Notes: generated by a model from the letters alone, not told the origin. DNA of 64,000 bases from Pseudomonadota bacterium (GCA_018241505.1 JAFEDS010000009.1:186001-250000), one strand, 5' to 3'; positions 9,938 to 19,134 are shown, numbered from the stretch's first letter. A program made the numbers and translations.

Positions 9938-11605
9938 GTGCATCGAATTACTCTTCCATTTCTGACGACGGGTCTTGCGCTGCTTGCTGGGTGTGCGGCC
10001 AGCCCCGCGCCCAAGGACGACCCGCGTAGCCATGACCCTGCCGCGCTGACCGTCGTCGCCGAGATTGCGTTAACGCGCGGCGATTGCAAGACGGCGTCCG
10101 AAAGCTATGCGGACGCGGCTCAGCACGGCGCTGTTCCTCTTGCCCGGCGTGCCAGTGAGGTTGCGCTTGCTTGTGAGCATGTGCCGGCAGCCTGGAAATC
10201 CGCGGTTCGCTGGCGGGCGCTAGCCCCTGGCGACCGCGAGGCTTCGGCCATGTACGCAACTGTCGCGATCAAGCTGTATAAGATCGCGGACGCCCGGTCA
10301 GCCATCGTCGATTTCGCGAAGCTGCAGAAGGCCGACGACTCGTCTGGCTTGAGTGAGCTTGCCGGCCTGCTGCTCGAGCAGTCGGATGCACCGGCGGTCC
10401 TTTCGGCAATGAGCAGTGCACTGGACCCAGCGTCGATTTCACCTGATACCGAGGCGTTACTTGCCGAGCTGGCACTCGACGCCAACGATGCACAGCGGGC
10501 ACAAAAATATGCCCAGATGGCGCTCGAAAAGGATCCGAAGCAGCTTGGTGCCAAGCGGGTGTTGGCCCGGGCGTATGTGGTCCGCGGAGACGCGACAAAG
10601 GCGATCGCCACGGCGCGCGAAGTCATGCATGACGATTCGACACGCGGTGCTTTTGAGCTGGCGGAGGTGCTGGTTGCCCTCGACCGAAACGAAGAGGCGC
10701 ACCAGGAGCTGGAGCGCCTCAGAAGTACCAAGGCTTCAGCCAACGAGATTGATAGGCGTCTGGCCCTGCTTGCATACAACGCCGGTGATTTCAAAGAGGC
10801 ACAACAACGCTTCACCGATATCGCAGGCACAGGCATTTCTGCGGACGCAGCTCTGTTGTATCTCGCCGATATCGCGCAGCGCGATGGAGATACCGATGCT
10901 GCGCTAGCAGGTTATCGCCGGCTGGCTGACTCATCGCTGGCCCTCGAGGCGCGCTCGAAGGCCGCCTCCATTCTCCTCGGACGTAGCCACCGTTCCGAGG
11001 CGATGCTTTTGATGGATGACTATGTATCCGACCACCCTGACTCGGAGTTTCAGGCTCGGCTTTCGGAAGCGCGCTTGCTCGCTGATCATGGTGACGCGGA
11101 CGGCGGGTTGGCGTTACTCGCTAAAGCGCTCGAACGGCATCCCGATCATCCGGCGATTGAATATGACCGCGCTGTGATTCTCGAGCGCGCGGGGCGTGTC
11201 AAGGAGTCGGTGGAGGTCTTCGAGAAGCTTTTGCAGGAGCGGCCGGACGATCCCGTGTTGATGAATGCTCTCGGGTACATGCTCGCGGATCACAACCTGG
11301 ATCTCGGACGCGCCGAAGGGTTGATTCACAAGGCGTTACTGGTGACACCGGATAGTCCGGCGGTGCTGGATAGTCTCGGGTGGGTGCGTTATCGCCAGGG
11401 CGACGCAAAGGGCGCTGTTCCGCAACTCGAACACGCGTATTCCCTGGAGCACGATTCAGACATCGCGGCGCACTGGGGTGAGGTACTTTGGGCCAGTGGT
11501 AAGCATCAGGATGCGCGTCGCGTCTGGGCGGCCGCGATTGCCCGCACACCGGATGCACCCTTGTTGAAGTCAACGATGGCTCGGTTCCTCAAAGATGCTT
11601 CGTAA
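9938..11605 (+). CDS. TPR-repeat outer-membrane-type lipoprotein
   Basis: GTG at 9938 gives a lipoprotein signal (ALLAGC, lipid-accepting Cys19) that the upstream ATG at 9887 would bury. The 555-residue product is almost entirely tetratricopeptide-like helical repeats, for example [20 protein letters not shown] and [23 protein letters not shown] lipoproteins directly upstream of lolB are common in Pseudomonas and Xanthomonas relatives. It probably scaffolds envelope proteins; the partner is unknown. It overlaps lolB by 11 bases. Confidence 0.88.
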   Translation: MHRITLPFLTTGLALLAGCAASPAPKDDPRSHDPAALTVVAEIALTRGDCKTASESYADAAQHGAVPLARRASEVALACEHVPAAWKSAVRWRALAPGDREASAMYATVAIKLYKIADARSAIVDFAKLQKADDSSGLSELAGLLLEQSDAPAVLSAMSSALDPASISPDTEALLAELALDANDAQRAQKYAQMALEKDPKQLGAKRVLARAYVVRGDATKAIATAREVMHDDSTRGAFELAEVLVALDRNEEAHQELERLRSTKASANEIDRRLALLAYNAGDFKEAQQRFTDIAGTGISADAALLYLADIAQRDGDTDAALAGYRRLADSSLALEARSKAASILLGRSHRSEAMLLMDDYVSDHPDSEFQARLSEARLLADHGDADGGLALLAKALERHPDHPAIEYDRAVILERAGRVKESVEVFEKLLQERPDDPVLMNALGYMLADHNLDLGRAEGLIHKALLVTPDSPAVLDSLGWVRYRQGDAKGAVPQLEHAYSLEHDSDIAAHWGEVLWASGKHQDARRVWAAAIARTPDAPLLKSTMARFLKDAS

Positions 11606-12188
11606 GCTTCTTTGGGCGACAGTTGTGGTGATGCTTGCGAGTTGTCGAACCGTTCCGGTTCATCACGAGGCTCCTGTTGAGGCGCAATCCTGGGAAGCTC
11701 GCCGACCACAGCTCCAAGCACGCAATAAGTTTGAGTTGAAGGGACGAGTGGCCGTCGCAACCGGAAGTGACGGTTTTAACGCACGTCTGCGTTGGACCCA
11801 GGATGGGAACCAGACTCACATGTCACTCGACGGGCCTCTGGGTGCCGGGGGTGTTCAGGTTACGTCCAATGGATCAGGAGTCAGCATCGTCACATCTCGC
11901 GGAGATCGACTCAACAACGATGCTGCGAGAGCGGAGCTGGCGAACCGACTTGGGTTCGATCCGCCCATCGATAATCTTCGCTATTGGGTTCTCGGCGTAC
12001 CCGAGCCTGGTCATCCCGCGCAGGAGTCATTGGACTCGCAACAGCGTTTGGCGACGCTCGAGCAAGACGGGTGGCAAATTCAGTACACGGACTACATGTC
12101 CGTCGGCGGCGAGTGGCTCCCTTCGAAATTGACACTCCAGCGACAGGGCGTCCGTGTTCGTTTAGTAGTGGACGGCTGGAATTCGTGA
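11595..12188 (+). CDS. lolB: Outer membrane lipoprotein insertion protein LolB
   Basis: 197 residues with a lipoprotein signal ending in LASC (Cys17). LolB accepts lipoproteins from LolA and inserts them in the outer membrane. Family features are the FELKGRVAVATG beta-strand start, NARLRWTQDG, a central LGFDPPIDNLRYWVLGVPEPG region, and a C-terminal LTLQRQGVRVRLVVDGW. It sits between the TPR lipoprotein and ispE in the conserved gammaproteobacterial order. Confidence 0.95.
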   Translation: MLRKLLWATVVVMLASCRTVPVHHEAPVEAQSWEARRPQLQARNKFELKGRVAVATGSDGFNARLRWTQDGNQTHMSLDGPLGAGGVQVTSNGSGVSIVTSRGDRLNNDAARAELANRLGFDPPIDNLRYWVLGVPEPGHPAQESLDSQQRLATLEQDGWQIQYTDYMSVGGEWLPSKLTLQRQGVRVRLVVDGWNS

Positions 12189-13042
12189 CCGACGAGACGC
12201 TGTGGCCTGCGCCCGCAAAACTAAACCTCTTCTTGCACGTGACAGGCCGCAGGCCTGACGGCTACCACGAGCTTCAAACGGTCTTTCAGCTCATTGACCT
12301 GTGCGACACGATCTCCATCGTCGTTCGGAATGACGGTCACATCGAGCGACCGGACGGTCCGGTCGGGGTCGATCCTGAATCGGATCTCACTGTCCGTGCT
12401 GCACGGGCTTTACAGCAGGCTACTGGGTGCCGATTGGGTGCGACGCTTCGCGTCCGTAAGCGAATACCGATGGGTGGCGGGCTGGGTGGTGGCAGCTCGG
12501 ACGCCGCCAGTGTGCTGCTCGGATTGAACGACGTCTGGGGATGTGGGCTGTCGGTGGACGCGCTGGCCAAGCTGGGGCTGCCGCTGGGCGCGGATGTGCC
12601 TGTTTTCGTTCGGGGTTCTTCCGCCTGGGGGGAGGGCGTTGGCGAGAACCTGCAGGCCCTGGAGCTGCCTGAGGCCTGGTACGTGGTCATCCATCCGGGC
12701 GTTCATGTGGGAACCCGTGACGTATTCCAGAGCCCTGAATTGACACGAAATTCCCCCGTCATCACAATACGCGCCTTTTTTCAGGCGGGCGGTCGAAACG
12801 ATTGCGAGCCAGTGGTGCGCGGGCGTTTCCCCGAGGTAGCGGAAGCACTCGACTGGCTGGGACGGTTTGCGACGGCCCGGCTTACAGGGACGGGCTCCTG
12901 TATCTTCGCGTCATGCGCCACCGCGATGGACGCGGAACGCATCGCGGCGCGTGTGCCGGACCGCTGGACTAGTTACGTGGCGCGGGCGCTGAATGTGTCG
13001 CCCGTGCATGAGTTGCTGCGAGCACGGAGCAACTCGGGCTGA
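12185..13042 (+). CDS. ispE: 4-(cytidine 5'-diphospho)-2-C-methyl-D-erythritol kinase
   Basis: GHMP-family kinase of the MEP isoprenoid pathway, phosphorylating CDP-ME. The GTG at 12185 overlaps the lolB TGA and gives 285 residues. Signature blocks: [21 protein letters not shown] near the start, the glycine-rich ATP loop [17 protein letters not shown] near residue 97, and [10 protein letters not shown] near 235. In many gammaproteobacteria it is followed by tRNA-Gln and prs. Here the tRNA follows but then the island begins. Confidence 0.95.
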   Translation: MTDETLWPAPAKLNLFLHVTGRRPDGYHELQTVFQLIDLCDTISIVVRNDGHIERPDGPVGVDPESDLTVRAARALQQATGCRLGATLRVRKRIPMGGGLGGGSSDAASVLLGLNDVWGCGLSVDALAKLGLPLGADVPVFVRGSSAWGEGVGENLQALELPEAWYVVIHPGVHVGTRDVFQSPELTRNSPVITIRAFFQAGGRNDCEPVVRGRFPEVAEALDWLGRFATARLTGTGSCIFASCATAMDAERIAARVPDRWTSYVARALNVSPVHELLRARSNSG

Positions 13043-13057
13043 TTGAATTTGAAGTGT

Positions 13058-13132
13058 TGGGGTGTCGCCAAGTGGTAAGGCAGCGGGTTTTGATCCCGCC
13101 ATTCGGAGGTTCGAATCCTTCCACCCCAGCCA
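13058..13132 (+). tRNA. tRNA-Gln(TTG), CCA encoded
   Basis: A full cloverleaf can be read. The acceptor stem TGGGGTG pairs with CACCCCA (13122-13128). The anticodon stem GCGGG/CCCGC encloses the loop TTTTGAT with anticodon TTG. The T-arm contains GGTTCGAATCC, and a CCA is encoded at 13130-13132. Its 3' end recurs at 13315 and, in deleted form, at 63694, marking it as an integration target. Confidence 0.96.
13117..13132 (+). repeat. Putative attachment core in the tRNA-Gln 3' end
   Basis: The 16-base 3' end of the tRNA (CCTTCCACCCCAGCCA) is the longest unit shared by all three copies in the window: here, at 13318-13333 and at 63714-63729. Together with the nearby tyrosine integrase this is the usual arrangement for tRNA-targeted islands. 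Exact crossover bases cannot be fixed from sequence alone. Confidence 0.6.
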
Positions 13133-13133
13133 T

Positions 13134-13172
13134 AAACACAAGGGCCCGCCAACTGGCGGGCCTTCGTGTTTG
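13134..13172 (+). terminator. Rho-independent terminator of tRNA-Gln
   Basis: A perfect 8-bp stem GGCCCGCC/GGCGGGCC with an AACT loop (13143-13162), extended by flanking AACAC/GTGTT pairing and followed by a T-rich tail. A diverged version follows the tRNA fragment at 63.7 kb. Confidence 0.8.
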
Positions 13173-13314
13173 TGGCGAGGTGGGAGGATAACGCCTGCGG
13201 CGCTCTGCCGGGATTGTATGGTCGCGCTCCTCATGTTGGTTGAGCGGTTGGCGTGGCATTTCTTTTGAGGCGCCGTGGGCGGCCCCGGAGGGGTGAGGCC
13301 CGCAGGGGCCGAAT

Positions 13315-13333
13315 AATCCTTCCACCCCAGCCA
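13315..13333 (+). repeat. Second copy of the tRNA-Gln 3' end (att-like)
   Basis: AATCCTTCCACCCCAGCCA matches the last 19 bases of the tRNA exactly, 182 bases after the tRNA ends. The interval 13134-13314 contains the tRNA terminator and no gene. The copy lies 175 bases from the integrase stop, so it may be the island's own left attachment site. The tRNA-side sequence would then be a leftover of an earlier insertion. Confidence 0.65.
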
Positions 13334-13508
13334 ACTCCATTTCTGTTCGTTCTGCGGTCACTTCTTCGTGACGGAACAATCGGTTGGCGCAGGTCTCGAT
13401 CCGGCGCGGCGCCCCGATTGTGACTGCGCGTTTCGCCTGGAGCGCGTCGGCTACTGACAGATTTGCTGCCAGATTTCGCGTCGGCGGGGCTTCACTCGCG
13501 TTCATCGA
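13334..13508. other. Gene-free spacer between att-like copy and integrase
   Basis: Together with 13134-13314 this makes a 375-base stretch after the tRNA without a believable gene. An open frame across it on the minus strand reads through the complement of the tRNA and of the att copy, giving the familiar spurious GVEGFEPP-type translation. I reject it as a gene. Confidence 0.6.
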
Positions 13509-14672
13509 TCACTTGATCGCTTCCACATCGACTTCCGTGGTGCCGTCTGCCCACGCGGCATAGGCACGCAGCATCGTCGCGATGCTGTGGCCGTGTTGCT
13601 TCGCCACCCAGAGCGGATTCCTCCCGGCCATCAGACTCCAACTCACGGAGGTTTGCCGAGCCGTGTAGGGTCGTCGGTAACGAATGCTGAGCGACCTAAG
13701 CGTCTTGCGCCAACGAACCTGCGGACACTGCAGGCTTCGGAAGGACGCGCCCGTCTCCAGGAAGAACACGTGTGGGTGATCAATCTGACCAGCGGCCTCG
13801 AGGCGTGCACGGAGGTGAAGCTGTCGTCTCAACACCGAAAGCGCTCGCGGACACAATTGCACTCGGCGGTCTTCGCTCGTTTTGGTTTTGTCACGATCAG
13901 CGCCGGAGACCCTAGCTTTGTTGACGCTGATGATTCCGTGAGCGAGATCGATGTCTGTGATCGCCAGCGCAATCTGCTCCGACGGCCGCAAGCCCGTGAA
14001 GAACCGAAACTCGTCATAGTTGCCTTGGGCTTCGCCCCAGTCACGATGGATGGCGGCAATGAGCGTCTCGGCGTCGTGCATGGAAAGGGGATCCACCTTC
14101 GGTCGGTCGGCTTTTCTCAGGCGTGCACAGCGAAGATTCAAGGCCGGGTTCTCATGCACGGGCCGGTCACGGTATCCAAACTCGAATGCGCGTTTCAAGA
14201 CGCTGATGGTGTTGTTGTAGGTTTTCTTACTCCACGCGTGCCCGTCCGCGATGGTTACCAAGCGAGAGTATCTGACTTGTGAGAAGACCGAGTTCCCGAG
14301 GTGTGGACGCCAAATGCTATCGAGTACGTTTCGATACGAGCGTACCGTCGCAGCCGCCATATCGTCCCGACGCAGTCTCGCCTCACAGTGCTCGAGGTAG
14401 GCATCGAAGACATCGTTACACAGGCGAGCATTGGAGGTGCCAGTCAGATGGCGGAGAAATCGGTAGTCTGGGAATTCCTCTTCGAAGGTGAATGTGCCTT
14501 GACGGATTTGCTGTTTGATTGCTTCTAGGCGCTCGCGGGCCCGACGAAGGTTCGCTTCTGATGGCGGGCGTTTGATGGTCGGGCGGTATCGGATACCGTT
14601 GAAGATGAAGTCAAATTGGATCCATCCGCGGGGTGCCGCAATGACCCCACCGGTAAACCATTTGGTGCCCAT
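13509..14672 (-). CDS. Tyrosine recombinase (island integrase)
   Basis: 387 residues. An N-terminal arm-binding DUF3596-like domain (about 1-70) is followed by a SAM-like core-binding domain (about 85-180) and the catalytic domain. Visible catalytic elements: Arg in FFTGLRPSEQI, the second box YTARQTS with Tyr in place of the usual His, His in KQHGHS, and the nucleophile Tyr in MLRAYAAW. It excises or inserts DNA at tRNA sites. It reads toward tRNA-Gln, and decayed relatives occur at 20.8-21.1 and 29.7 kb. It looks full length. Confidence 0.92.
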   Translation of the reverse strand: MGTKWFTGGVIAAPRGWIQFDFIFNGIRYRPTIKRPPSEANLRRARERLEAIKQQIRQGTFTFEEEFPDYRFLRHLTGTSNARLCNDVFDAYLEHCEARLRRDDMAAATVRSYRNVLDSIWRPHLGNSVFSQVRYSRLVTIADGHAWSKKTYNNTISVLKRAFEFGYRDRPVHENPALNLRCARLRKADRPKVDPLSMHDAETLIAAIHRDWGEAQGNYDEFRFFTGLRPSEQIALAITDIDLAHGIISVNKARVSGADRDKTKTSEDRRVQLCPRALSVLRRQLHLRARLEAAGQIDHPHVFFLETGASFRSLQCPQVRWRKTLRSLSIRYRRPYTARQTSVSWSLMAGRNPLWVAKQHGHSIATMLRAYAAWADGTTEVDVEAIK

Positions 14673-14837
14673 AGTGCTGCCTCGTTGTCTCGGAGATTGA
14701 TTGGCAAGCAGATTAGCGTGATGGCTAGCGCCTGCTCTAGCGATTCGCTTGCAAAATCAGTGGCTTATGAGTCTGCAAATGAAGCAGCGCTTAGGTGGAG
14801 ATAGCGGGTAAAATCTACGTCAGCCATCACTTTTCAG

Positions 14838-15137
14838 GTGTGCCCCGTGAAGCCGTCGAGAGCGCTGCAACTTCATCGCGAGCAAATTCGCCGCTTGGTC
14901 GAGGAGCGCCGAGCTCGCAATCCGCGCATCTTCGGGTCGGTCCTCCATGGGCGAGACAGGGAGGATAGTGATTTGGATCTCCTGGTTGATCCGCTCCCTG
15001 GCGCCACGCTCTTTGATTTGGGCGGGCTTCAAGTCGCGCTCGAGGATCTGCTCGGCATCCGAGTAGATCTCCTGACGCCCGGCGACCTGCCTCAGCGTTC
15101 GCGTGAAAAGGTTCTGCGGGAAGCCCTTCCTGTATGA
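14838..15137 (+). CDS. MNT-domain nucleotidyltransferase antitoxin (MntA-type)
   Basis: 99 residues. The minimal nucleotidyltransferase motif GSx10DxD is complete (FGSVLHGR to DSDLDLLVD, near residue 33). In characterised MNT-HEPN pairs the MNT protein adds AMP to a tyrosine of the HEPN toxin and neutralises it. Starts at GTG 14838 or GTG 14847 are both possible. It overlaps the HEPN gene by 4 bases, so the two are co-translated. A decayed 250-base copy lies at 20496. Confidence 0.88.
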   Translation: MCPVKPSRALQLHREQIRRLVEERRARNPRIFGSVLHGRDREDSDLDLLVDPLPGATLFDLGGLQVALEDLLGIRVDLLTPGDLPQRSREKVLREALPV

Positions 15138-15511
15138 GCGACGATGAGGCGAAAGCACGCCTCGATAACTACCTTTCTCACATGTTGGAAGCGGCCCAAC
15201 TGGCGCGCCAATATGTCCAAGGCGTGCCCAAGGATGAGTTTCTGACGGACCGGCGTACTCAACAGGCCGTTGTTCTCAATCTGATGACCATCGGAGAGGC
15301 CGCCGCGCGCATCGTTAACGAATGCAAAGAATTTGCGACAGCGCACCCTGAGATTCCGTGGGCGCAGATGCGCGGCATGCGCAATCGTATGGTTCACGGT
15401 TATTTCGACGTAGACCTAAATATCGTGTGGGACACGGTTCAAAGCTCGCTGCCGCAGCTTGAGGCTCAATTACGGACAGTGACAGACTCCGGGGTGCCAC
15501 GGTTGTCTTGA
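15134..15511 (+). CDS. HEPN-domain toxin (HepT-type, DUF86)
   Basis: 125-residue HEPN/DUF86 protein. Near residue 85 it carries RNRMVHGY, which fits the RX4HXY motif. In HepT ribonuclease toxins R and H are catalytic and the Y is the AMPylation target of the MNT partner. It is translationally coupled to the upstream MNT gene. The motif is intact, so the toxin could be active. Confidence 0.9.
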   Translation: MSDDEAKARLDNYLSHMLEAAQLARQYVQGVPKDEFLTDRRTQQAVVLNLMTIGEAAARIVNECKEFATAHPEIPWAQMRGMRNRMVHGYFDVDLNIVWDTVQSSLPQLEAQLRTVTDSGVPRLS

Positions 15512-15681
15512 AAATGGGCTGCGAATCGGGGTGAACGCGAAGTTGAGTGCATTTAAGTCGCCGGCACTTCGGTTTGTCGGGGAAGAATGCTTCCTTATCG
15601 CATAGGCGACTGGCTGGGTGAACGGTCGTGTCAGCGCTCGCCTGACAGCTTAAGGGTTTCGGACGAACTCCGACAGCTGTA

Positions 15682-16194
15682 CTAAACGCCGAAGTACCCG
15701 TCGAGATTAACGAAGTAGTCTGATTCGCGACGTAGGTGTGAGCTTAAGCCATTCGAGACAAACCAAACATGGACCCGTGCTCCTTCTCCCTTCACCGCGC
15801 GAACTAGGGGCACATAGTCTTCGTCACCTGCGACCAAAACCGCTATGTCGTAGTGTTTGCGTGATGCATGCAATAGCATTTCTGTCGTCAGGGAAATATC
15901 AACTTGCTTTGACCCTCTCGTCTTGTCCCTCCTGAAGACACGAGGCATTTCGAATCCTCTACCTTTGAGCCATTCTTCGGACTCAATGCGGACCGAATCA
16001 TCTCCCTGCTGGGAAGTGTAGTAGTGTTTGCGAATGACTCGCGTCCCTGGTAGCGAATTAGACGCTGGATTCAGCGACTGAGCCCGCACCGCAACGTCGG
16101 GCCTGTACCAACCGCTCATGCCGGCCGGAGGCGACATCCCACCCAGCATGGCCCCATACCGTATGGCGAGGTTTTCACCGTCGACGAACACCAT
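15682..16194 (-). CDS. NYN-domain (PIN-like) putative nuclease
   Basis: A NYN/DUF88-type PIN-like fold. Acidic residues are in VFVDGENLAIR at the start, KQVDISLTTEMLLHA in the middle and LVAGDEDYVPLVRAVK near the C-terminus. The frame stays open to 16302 but the extra residues look atypical, so ATG 16194 is used. A strong Shine-Dalgarno (AAGGAG) before an ATG at 16235 lies in another frame. That suggests a start-region frameshift or an alternative short reading. It probably acts on RNA, but no substrate is visible. It lies between the toxin-antitoxin pair and the immunity-like genes. Confidence 0.7.
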   Translation of the reverse strand: MVFVDGENLAIRYGAMLGGMSPPAGMSGWYRPDVAVRAQSLNPASNSLPGTRVIRKHYYTSQQGDDSVRIESEEWLKGRGFEMPRVFRRDKTRGSKQVDISLTTEMLLHASRKHYDIAVLVAGDEDYVPLVRAVKGEGARVHVWFVSNGLSSHLRRESDYFVNLDGYFGV

Positions 16195-16302
16195 AGCGCG
16201 GGCGCCTCGATGACAAATGGGTAGAGGTCTGTCATGGGTGCTCCTTGCATATGAAGGCGAGATTATCTCACGCCGGTGCAACACAATGTTCTCTCCCCCC
16301 AC

Positions 16303-16626
16303 TCTATCCTCAAGATCCGTTTCTGATTTGATGATCCCGCAGCGCGACTACGGTGGATCAACAATAAGGATGGCTCGCTCTCCGCGCCGGGCGTGCGGTG
16401 ACATGCCGGTCTTTAACACAACGTCCGCGGTGAGATAGTGCGCCTTGTGCGCATCAGACCAGGTCGTCGCAGCGACGAGCAATACCGCTCTCGCCCAGGA
16501 CGATACGCGACTCCCCTGTCCGCGGTGTGGCGGGCCATTCCCGTCATGTAACGCCCCTTTTTTATTGTCTGCAGAGAGGGGTACTTTGACGCTATCGAAA
16601 AGAATGATGGATGGCACCTGACGCGA
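16303..16626. other. Gene-free stretch
   Basis: 324 bases with no open frame I can support. A plus-strand run encodes CPRCGGPF near 16515, a zinc-ribbon-like scrap that stops soon after, and may be a decayed gene end. Minus-strand frames here are continuations of the shadow of the next gene. Confidence 0.4.
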
Positions 16627-17757
16627 ATGAGGCTGTTTCAATGGCGTGGGCGGACGAGTAAGGCGTCGTTTCGCGATCGGGTCTTCGGCGTATTGCGAGA
16701 GAAGCTTCCCGCGGCAACTATTGAGGCGACCGGTGACCTCGATATCCGAATCACGGACTTGCCCACTGGCAAGATCCTGAACGTGTGGCTCGGTCGAGCG
16801 TACGAAGAGTTCTCCAAGGCTCCGGGAGGAGCCGACGAGATCATCGCGCGCCACGTTCGAGGCACACTCGCGGCTGCAGATGAGCCTGCTATCGAGCTCC
16901 AGCGGATCATTCCGACAATCATGTCACGTGACTGGCTGGACTCACAACGGCAGGCAGCCGGCTTTGATCCACTGGTGGAGCCCTACAACGCCGATCTGGT
17001 GATCATTTACGCCGACTATCGCGATGGGATCCAGTATGGGCACCGTTCTGACTTTGAGCCGCTCGGAATCTCTGTCGAGGCCATCCGAAAGCAGGCCCTC
17101 GCCAACCTGAGGCGGATGATCGAGAAGATCAAAGTCGTTGGCTCAGATGGATGCTATATCCTGGGCGCCGGCGGCACGTTGGATTCCAGTCTCGTGCTTC
17201 TCGACGAAGTGCTCGAAAATGCCGGGCTGCAGATCAGTGGGAGGCCGCTGATCGGGGTTTCCGATCGCGGCAGTTTCTGGGTCGTGGACGACGCAAACCC
17301 CTGGGCGGTGGTTAATGCCTCTGCGGGTGTGGCAAAGTGTTACCGATCAGAGCAGTACGCCATCTCGATGAATTTGTACCAGCGATTGGGGCCCGTGTGG
17401 GAGCCGCTGGATTCCGGTCCAGTGGACGATGCGCACCCCATTCCAAATCTGGAGGTTATCGATATCTATGCGACGAAAAAGGGCGGGGGAGCCGACCTCG
17501 TGGTCATCGTTGCAAGCCCCTTGTCCGCCGATGCGCGCTCGATGTTCAGGCTGGCGCGCAAATTGGATGCCTATTTACAGGAGATCAACACCGACGTGCA
17601 TCGACAGGAGTGCGGCGAAGCGAGACGGGACACAACTTCCATTATCGTTCGCCTGCATCCAGACAGTGACCCTGCGATCGAAGAGGTTCTGCGAACGGCT
17701 GTGGGCTGGGCAGAGAATCGAAACGCGTCATTGCAGGTGAAAAACCTCGATGACTGA
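16627..17757 (+). CDS. DUF1444-like protein with DUF6572-like C-terminus
   Basis: 376 residues with no signal peptide. The first 270 residues resemble DUF1444/UPF0354 proteins (ITDLPTGKILNVWLGRAYEEF, then PYNADLVIIYADYRDGIQY). The last 100 (LEVIDIYATKKGGGADLVVIV to LDAYLQEINTD) look like DUF6572, a small domain often seen among immunity-type genes. No catalytic motif is seen. It overlaps the next gene by 8 bases and is probably in an operon with the Imm53-like gene. The family assignment is from memory of motifs. Confidence 0.55.
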   Translation: MRLFQWRGRTSKASFRDRVFGVLREKLPAATIEATGDLDIRITDLPTGKILNVWLGRAYEEFSKAPGGADEIIARHVRGTLAAADEPAIELQRIIPTIMSRDWLDSQRQAAGFDPLVEPYNADLVIIYADYRDGIQYGHRSDFEPLGISVEAIRKQALANLRRMIEKIKVVGSDGCYILGAGGTLDSSLVLLDEVLENAGLQISGRPLIGVSDRGSFWVVDDANPWAVVNASAGVAKCYRSEQYAISMNLYQRLGPVWEPLDSGPVDDAHPIPNLEVIDIYATKKGGGADLVVIVASPLSADARSMFRLARKLDAYLQEINTDVHRQECGEARRDTTSIIVRLHPDSDPAIEEVLRTAVGWAENRNASLQVKNLDD

Positions 17758-18223
17758 ACAGACGTACGAAATACACACCAATCGCGAACTGGAATTCATG
17801 CTGCGCCGGGGCAAGCCGCTGGCGCATTTCGTCGACGATCATCCAGCTGAACCGAATGAAGACATTATTCCGGAGGAGGCGTTTGAGCCCTACGTGCAGA
17901 GCGGAAAGTTTGTTAAGAGAGACTATGTAGATCTCGGGCGACTCAGGCACGTGTTCTACGCTCGACCGGCAGAGGAATGGCGCATCGATGCCTTCATAGC
18001 GATGCTGTCAGTCGCAGTAAGAACAGGGTGGAGTGAAGGGTTTGAGCGGCTGGAAGGCAAGTTGCTGGGATACGAAGACTGGCAAACCGAGATCCATCTG
18101 GAGCGCCTTCGTGCCAGCCCGCATGCAGTCAAGTTTCCCTGGCTGCGAAAGTCGGGTGGAGTTCGCGCGGCAACACCAGACGAGACTCCAAAAAACGAAC
18201 CAACACCAGTTAAAAAATTATGA
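17750..18223 (+). CDS. Hypothetical protein in immunity-like operon
   Basis: 157 residues, soluble, charged, no recognised domain. It contains an acidic IIPEEAFEPYVQSGKFVKRDYVD segment and a C-terminal low-complexity tail. It overlaps the genes on both sides (8 and 4 bases), so it is surely co-expressed with the DUF1444-like and Imm53-like genes. Function unknown; an immunity-related role is inferred from position only. Confidence 0.6.
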   Translation: MTEQTYEIHTNRELEFMLRRGKPLAHFVDDHPAEPNEDIIPEEAFEPYVQSGKFVKRDYVDLGRLRHVFYARPAEEWRIDAFIAMLSVAVRTGWSEGFERLEGKLLGYEDWQTEIHLERLRASPHAVKFPWLRKSGGVRAATPDETPKNEPTPVKKL

Positions 18224-18537
18224 GCGGAAAATCTGATACCTGTCTCTCGAGATTGGAGAGTTGGTTCGCTGCGGAATGCAATGGCGATTGGGAGCATACC
18301 TACGGGATCAAATTGGAAACGGTCGATAATCCCGGATGGATGTTCACGGTGGAGATTGAGGATACGCCATTGTCGGGCCGCCCGTTCACCACCATAACTG
18401 AACGCGCAAGCGATTCAGATTGGCTTCACTGCGCAGTCACCGATGACGTTTTCCGCGGCATCGGCGGTATTGTTAGTTTGGAGCGCATCCTAACGATCTT
18501 CCTGGATTGGGCAGAGAACTCCGAATCACACCCTTGA
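18220..18537 (+). CDS. Imm53-family immunity protein
   Basis: 105 residues. The N-terminal half has the hallmark of Immunity protein 53: a Trp followed by NGDWEHTYGIKLETVDNPGW and a C-terminal GGIVSLERILTIFLDWAE. Imm53 proteins protect against polymorphic or contact-dependent toxins; no matching toxin gene is in the window. It overlaps the upstream gene by 4 bases. It may be an orphan immunity gene acquired with the island. Confidence 0.8.
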   Translation: MSGKSDTCLSRLESWFAAECNGDWEHTYGIKLETVDNPGWMFTVEIEDTPLSGRPFTTITERASDSDWLHCAVTDDVFRGIGGIVSLERILTIFLDWAENSESHP

Positions 18538-18764
18538 ACTTCGAAATAGAAACATTTGCTGGCGCTGGCCCGATCCGCTTTGGCATGACAGGACCGGAGG
18601 TTTGGCGTTTGTTGCCGGCTTCGGTGCATTCCTTTAACGCTCGCCGAAGCAGTCTCAGCCGCGTGTTCGAAGTCGGGTTTTGGATGAGTGATTCCCAACG
18701 CGGCGCGATCATCAGCAACTCTCCATTGTGCGATGCACCACTAAGCTATCCGACTTCACGCTGA
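18534..18764 (+). pseudogene. Truncated small protein downstream of Imm53
   Basis: The TTG at 18534 overlaps the Imm53 stop and gives about 76 residues beginning FEIETFAGAGPIRFGMTGPEV. This lead-in is typical of the N-terminus of longer (about 150-residue) immunity-locus proteins with an FGMTxxEV motif. The frame then degenerates and stops, so I read it as a truncated relic. It could instead be a genuine short ORF. Confidence 0.4.
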
Positions 18765-19134
18765 CCTCTATGGTATAGAGGACAGGATGCGCCAGGGAAT
18801 ATAACGATACCAACAGACTGCCGGCCGCGACACGCAAGGATCTGACGGAATTCGATTGACCACGTTCCTACACGCCGGATACGGCCGTGAGTTACGAGAT
18901 GGGCACAAAGGGGGAAGTTGCTTGAGCGCACGTGGTTGCATGACGTCGACGCGTTTCTCGTCAACGGGAACGATATTGTATCCAACAGGGTCGTGCACCG
19001 GCCAACGGGGGCTCGCCCGATCAATTACTTCTTACACCGGCAAGGCACACAGCCAGGGAGTCGAGGCTACTGTTACCTTCAAGCCTGATTGACGGGCGGA
19101 GCTATGCAATTAAAGAAGTAAATGGAGAATTAGA
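18765..19134. other. Gene-free stretch with possible relic
   Basis: 370 bases without a supported gene. The plus-strand frame 18897-19091 is open for about 60 codons with no good start or homology I recognise and may be a coding relic. A GGAG ribosome-binding site precedes the ATG at 19135. Confidence 0.4.

Noticed and set aside
12969-13505. 178-residue minus-strand open frame over the tRNA
   Set aside because: It is the complement of tRNA-Gln and of the att copy, giving a well-known spurious GVEGFEPP-type translation, and overlaps ispE.
16348-16854. Minus-strand frame of 168 residues
   Set aside because: Antisense to the start of the DUF1444-like gene, with no domain features.
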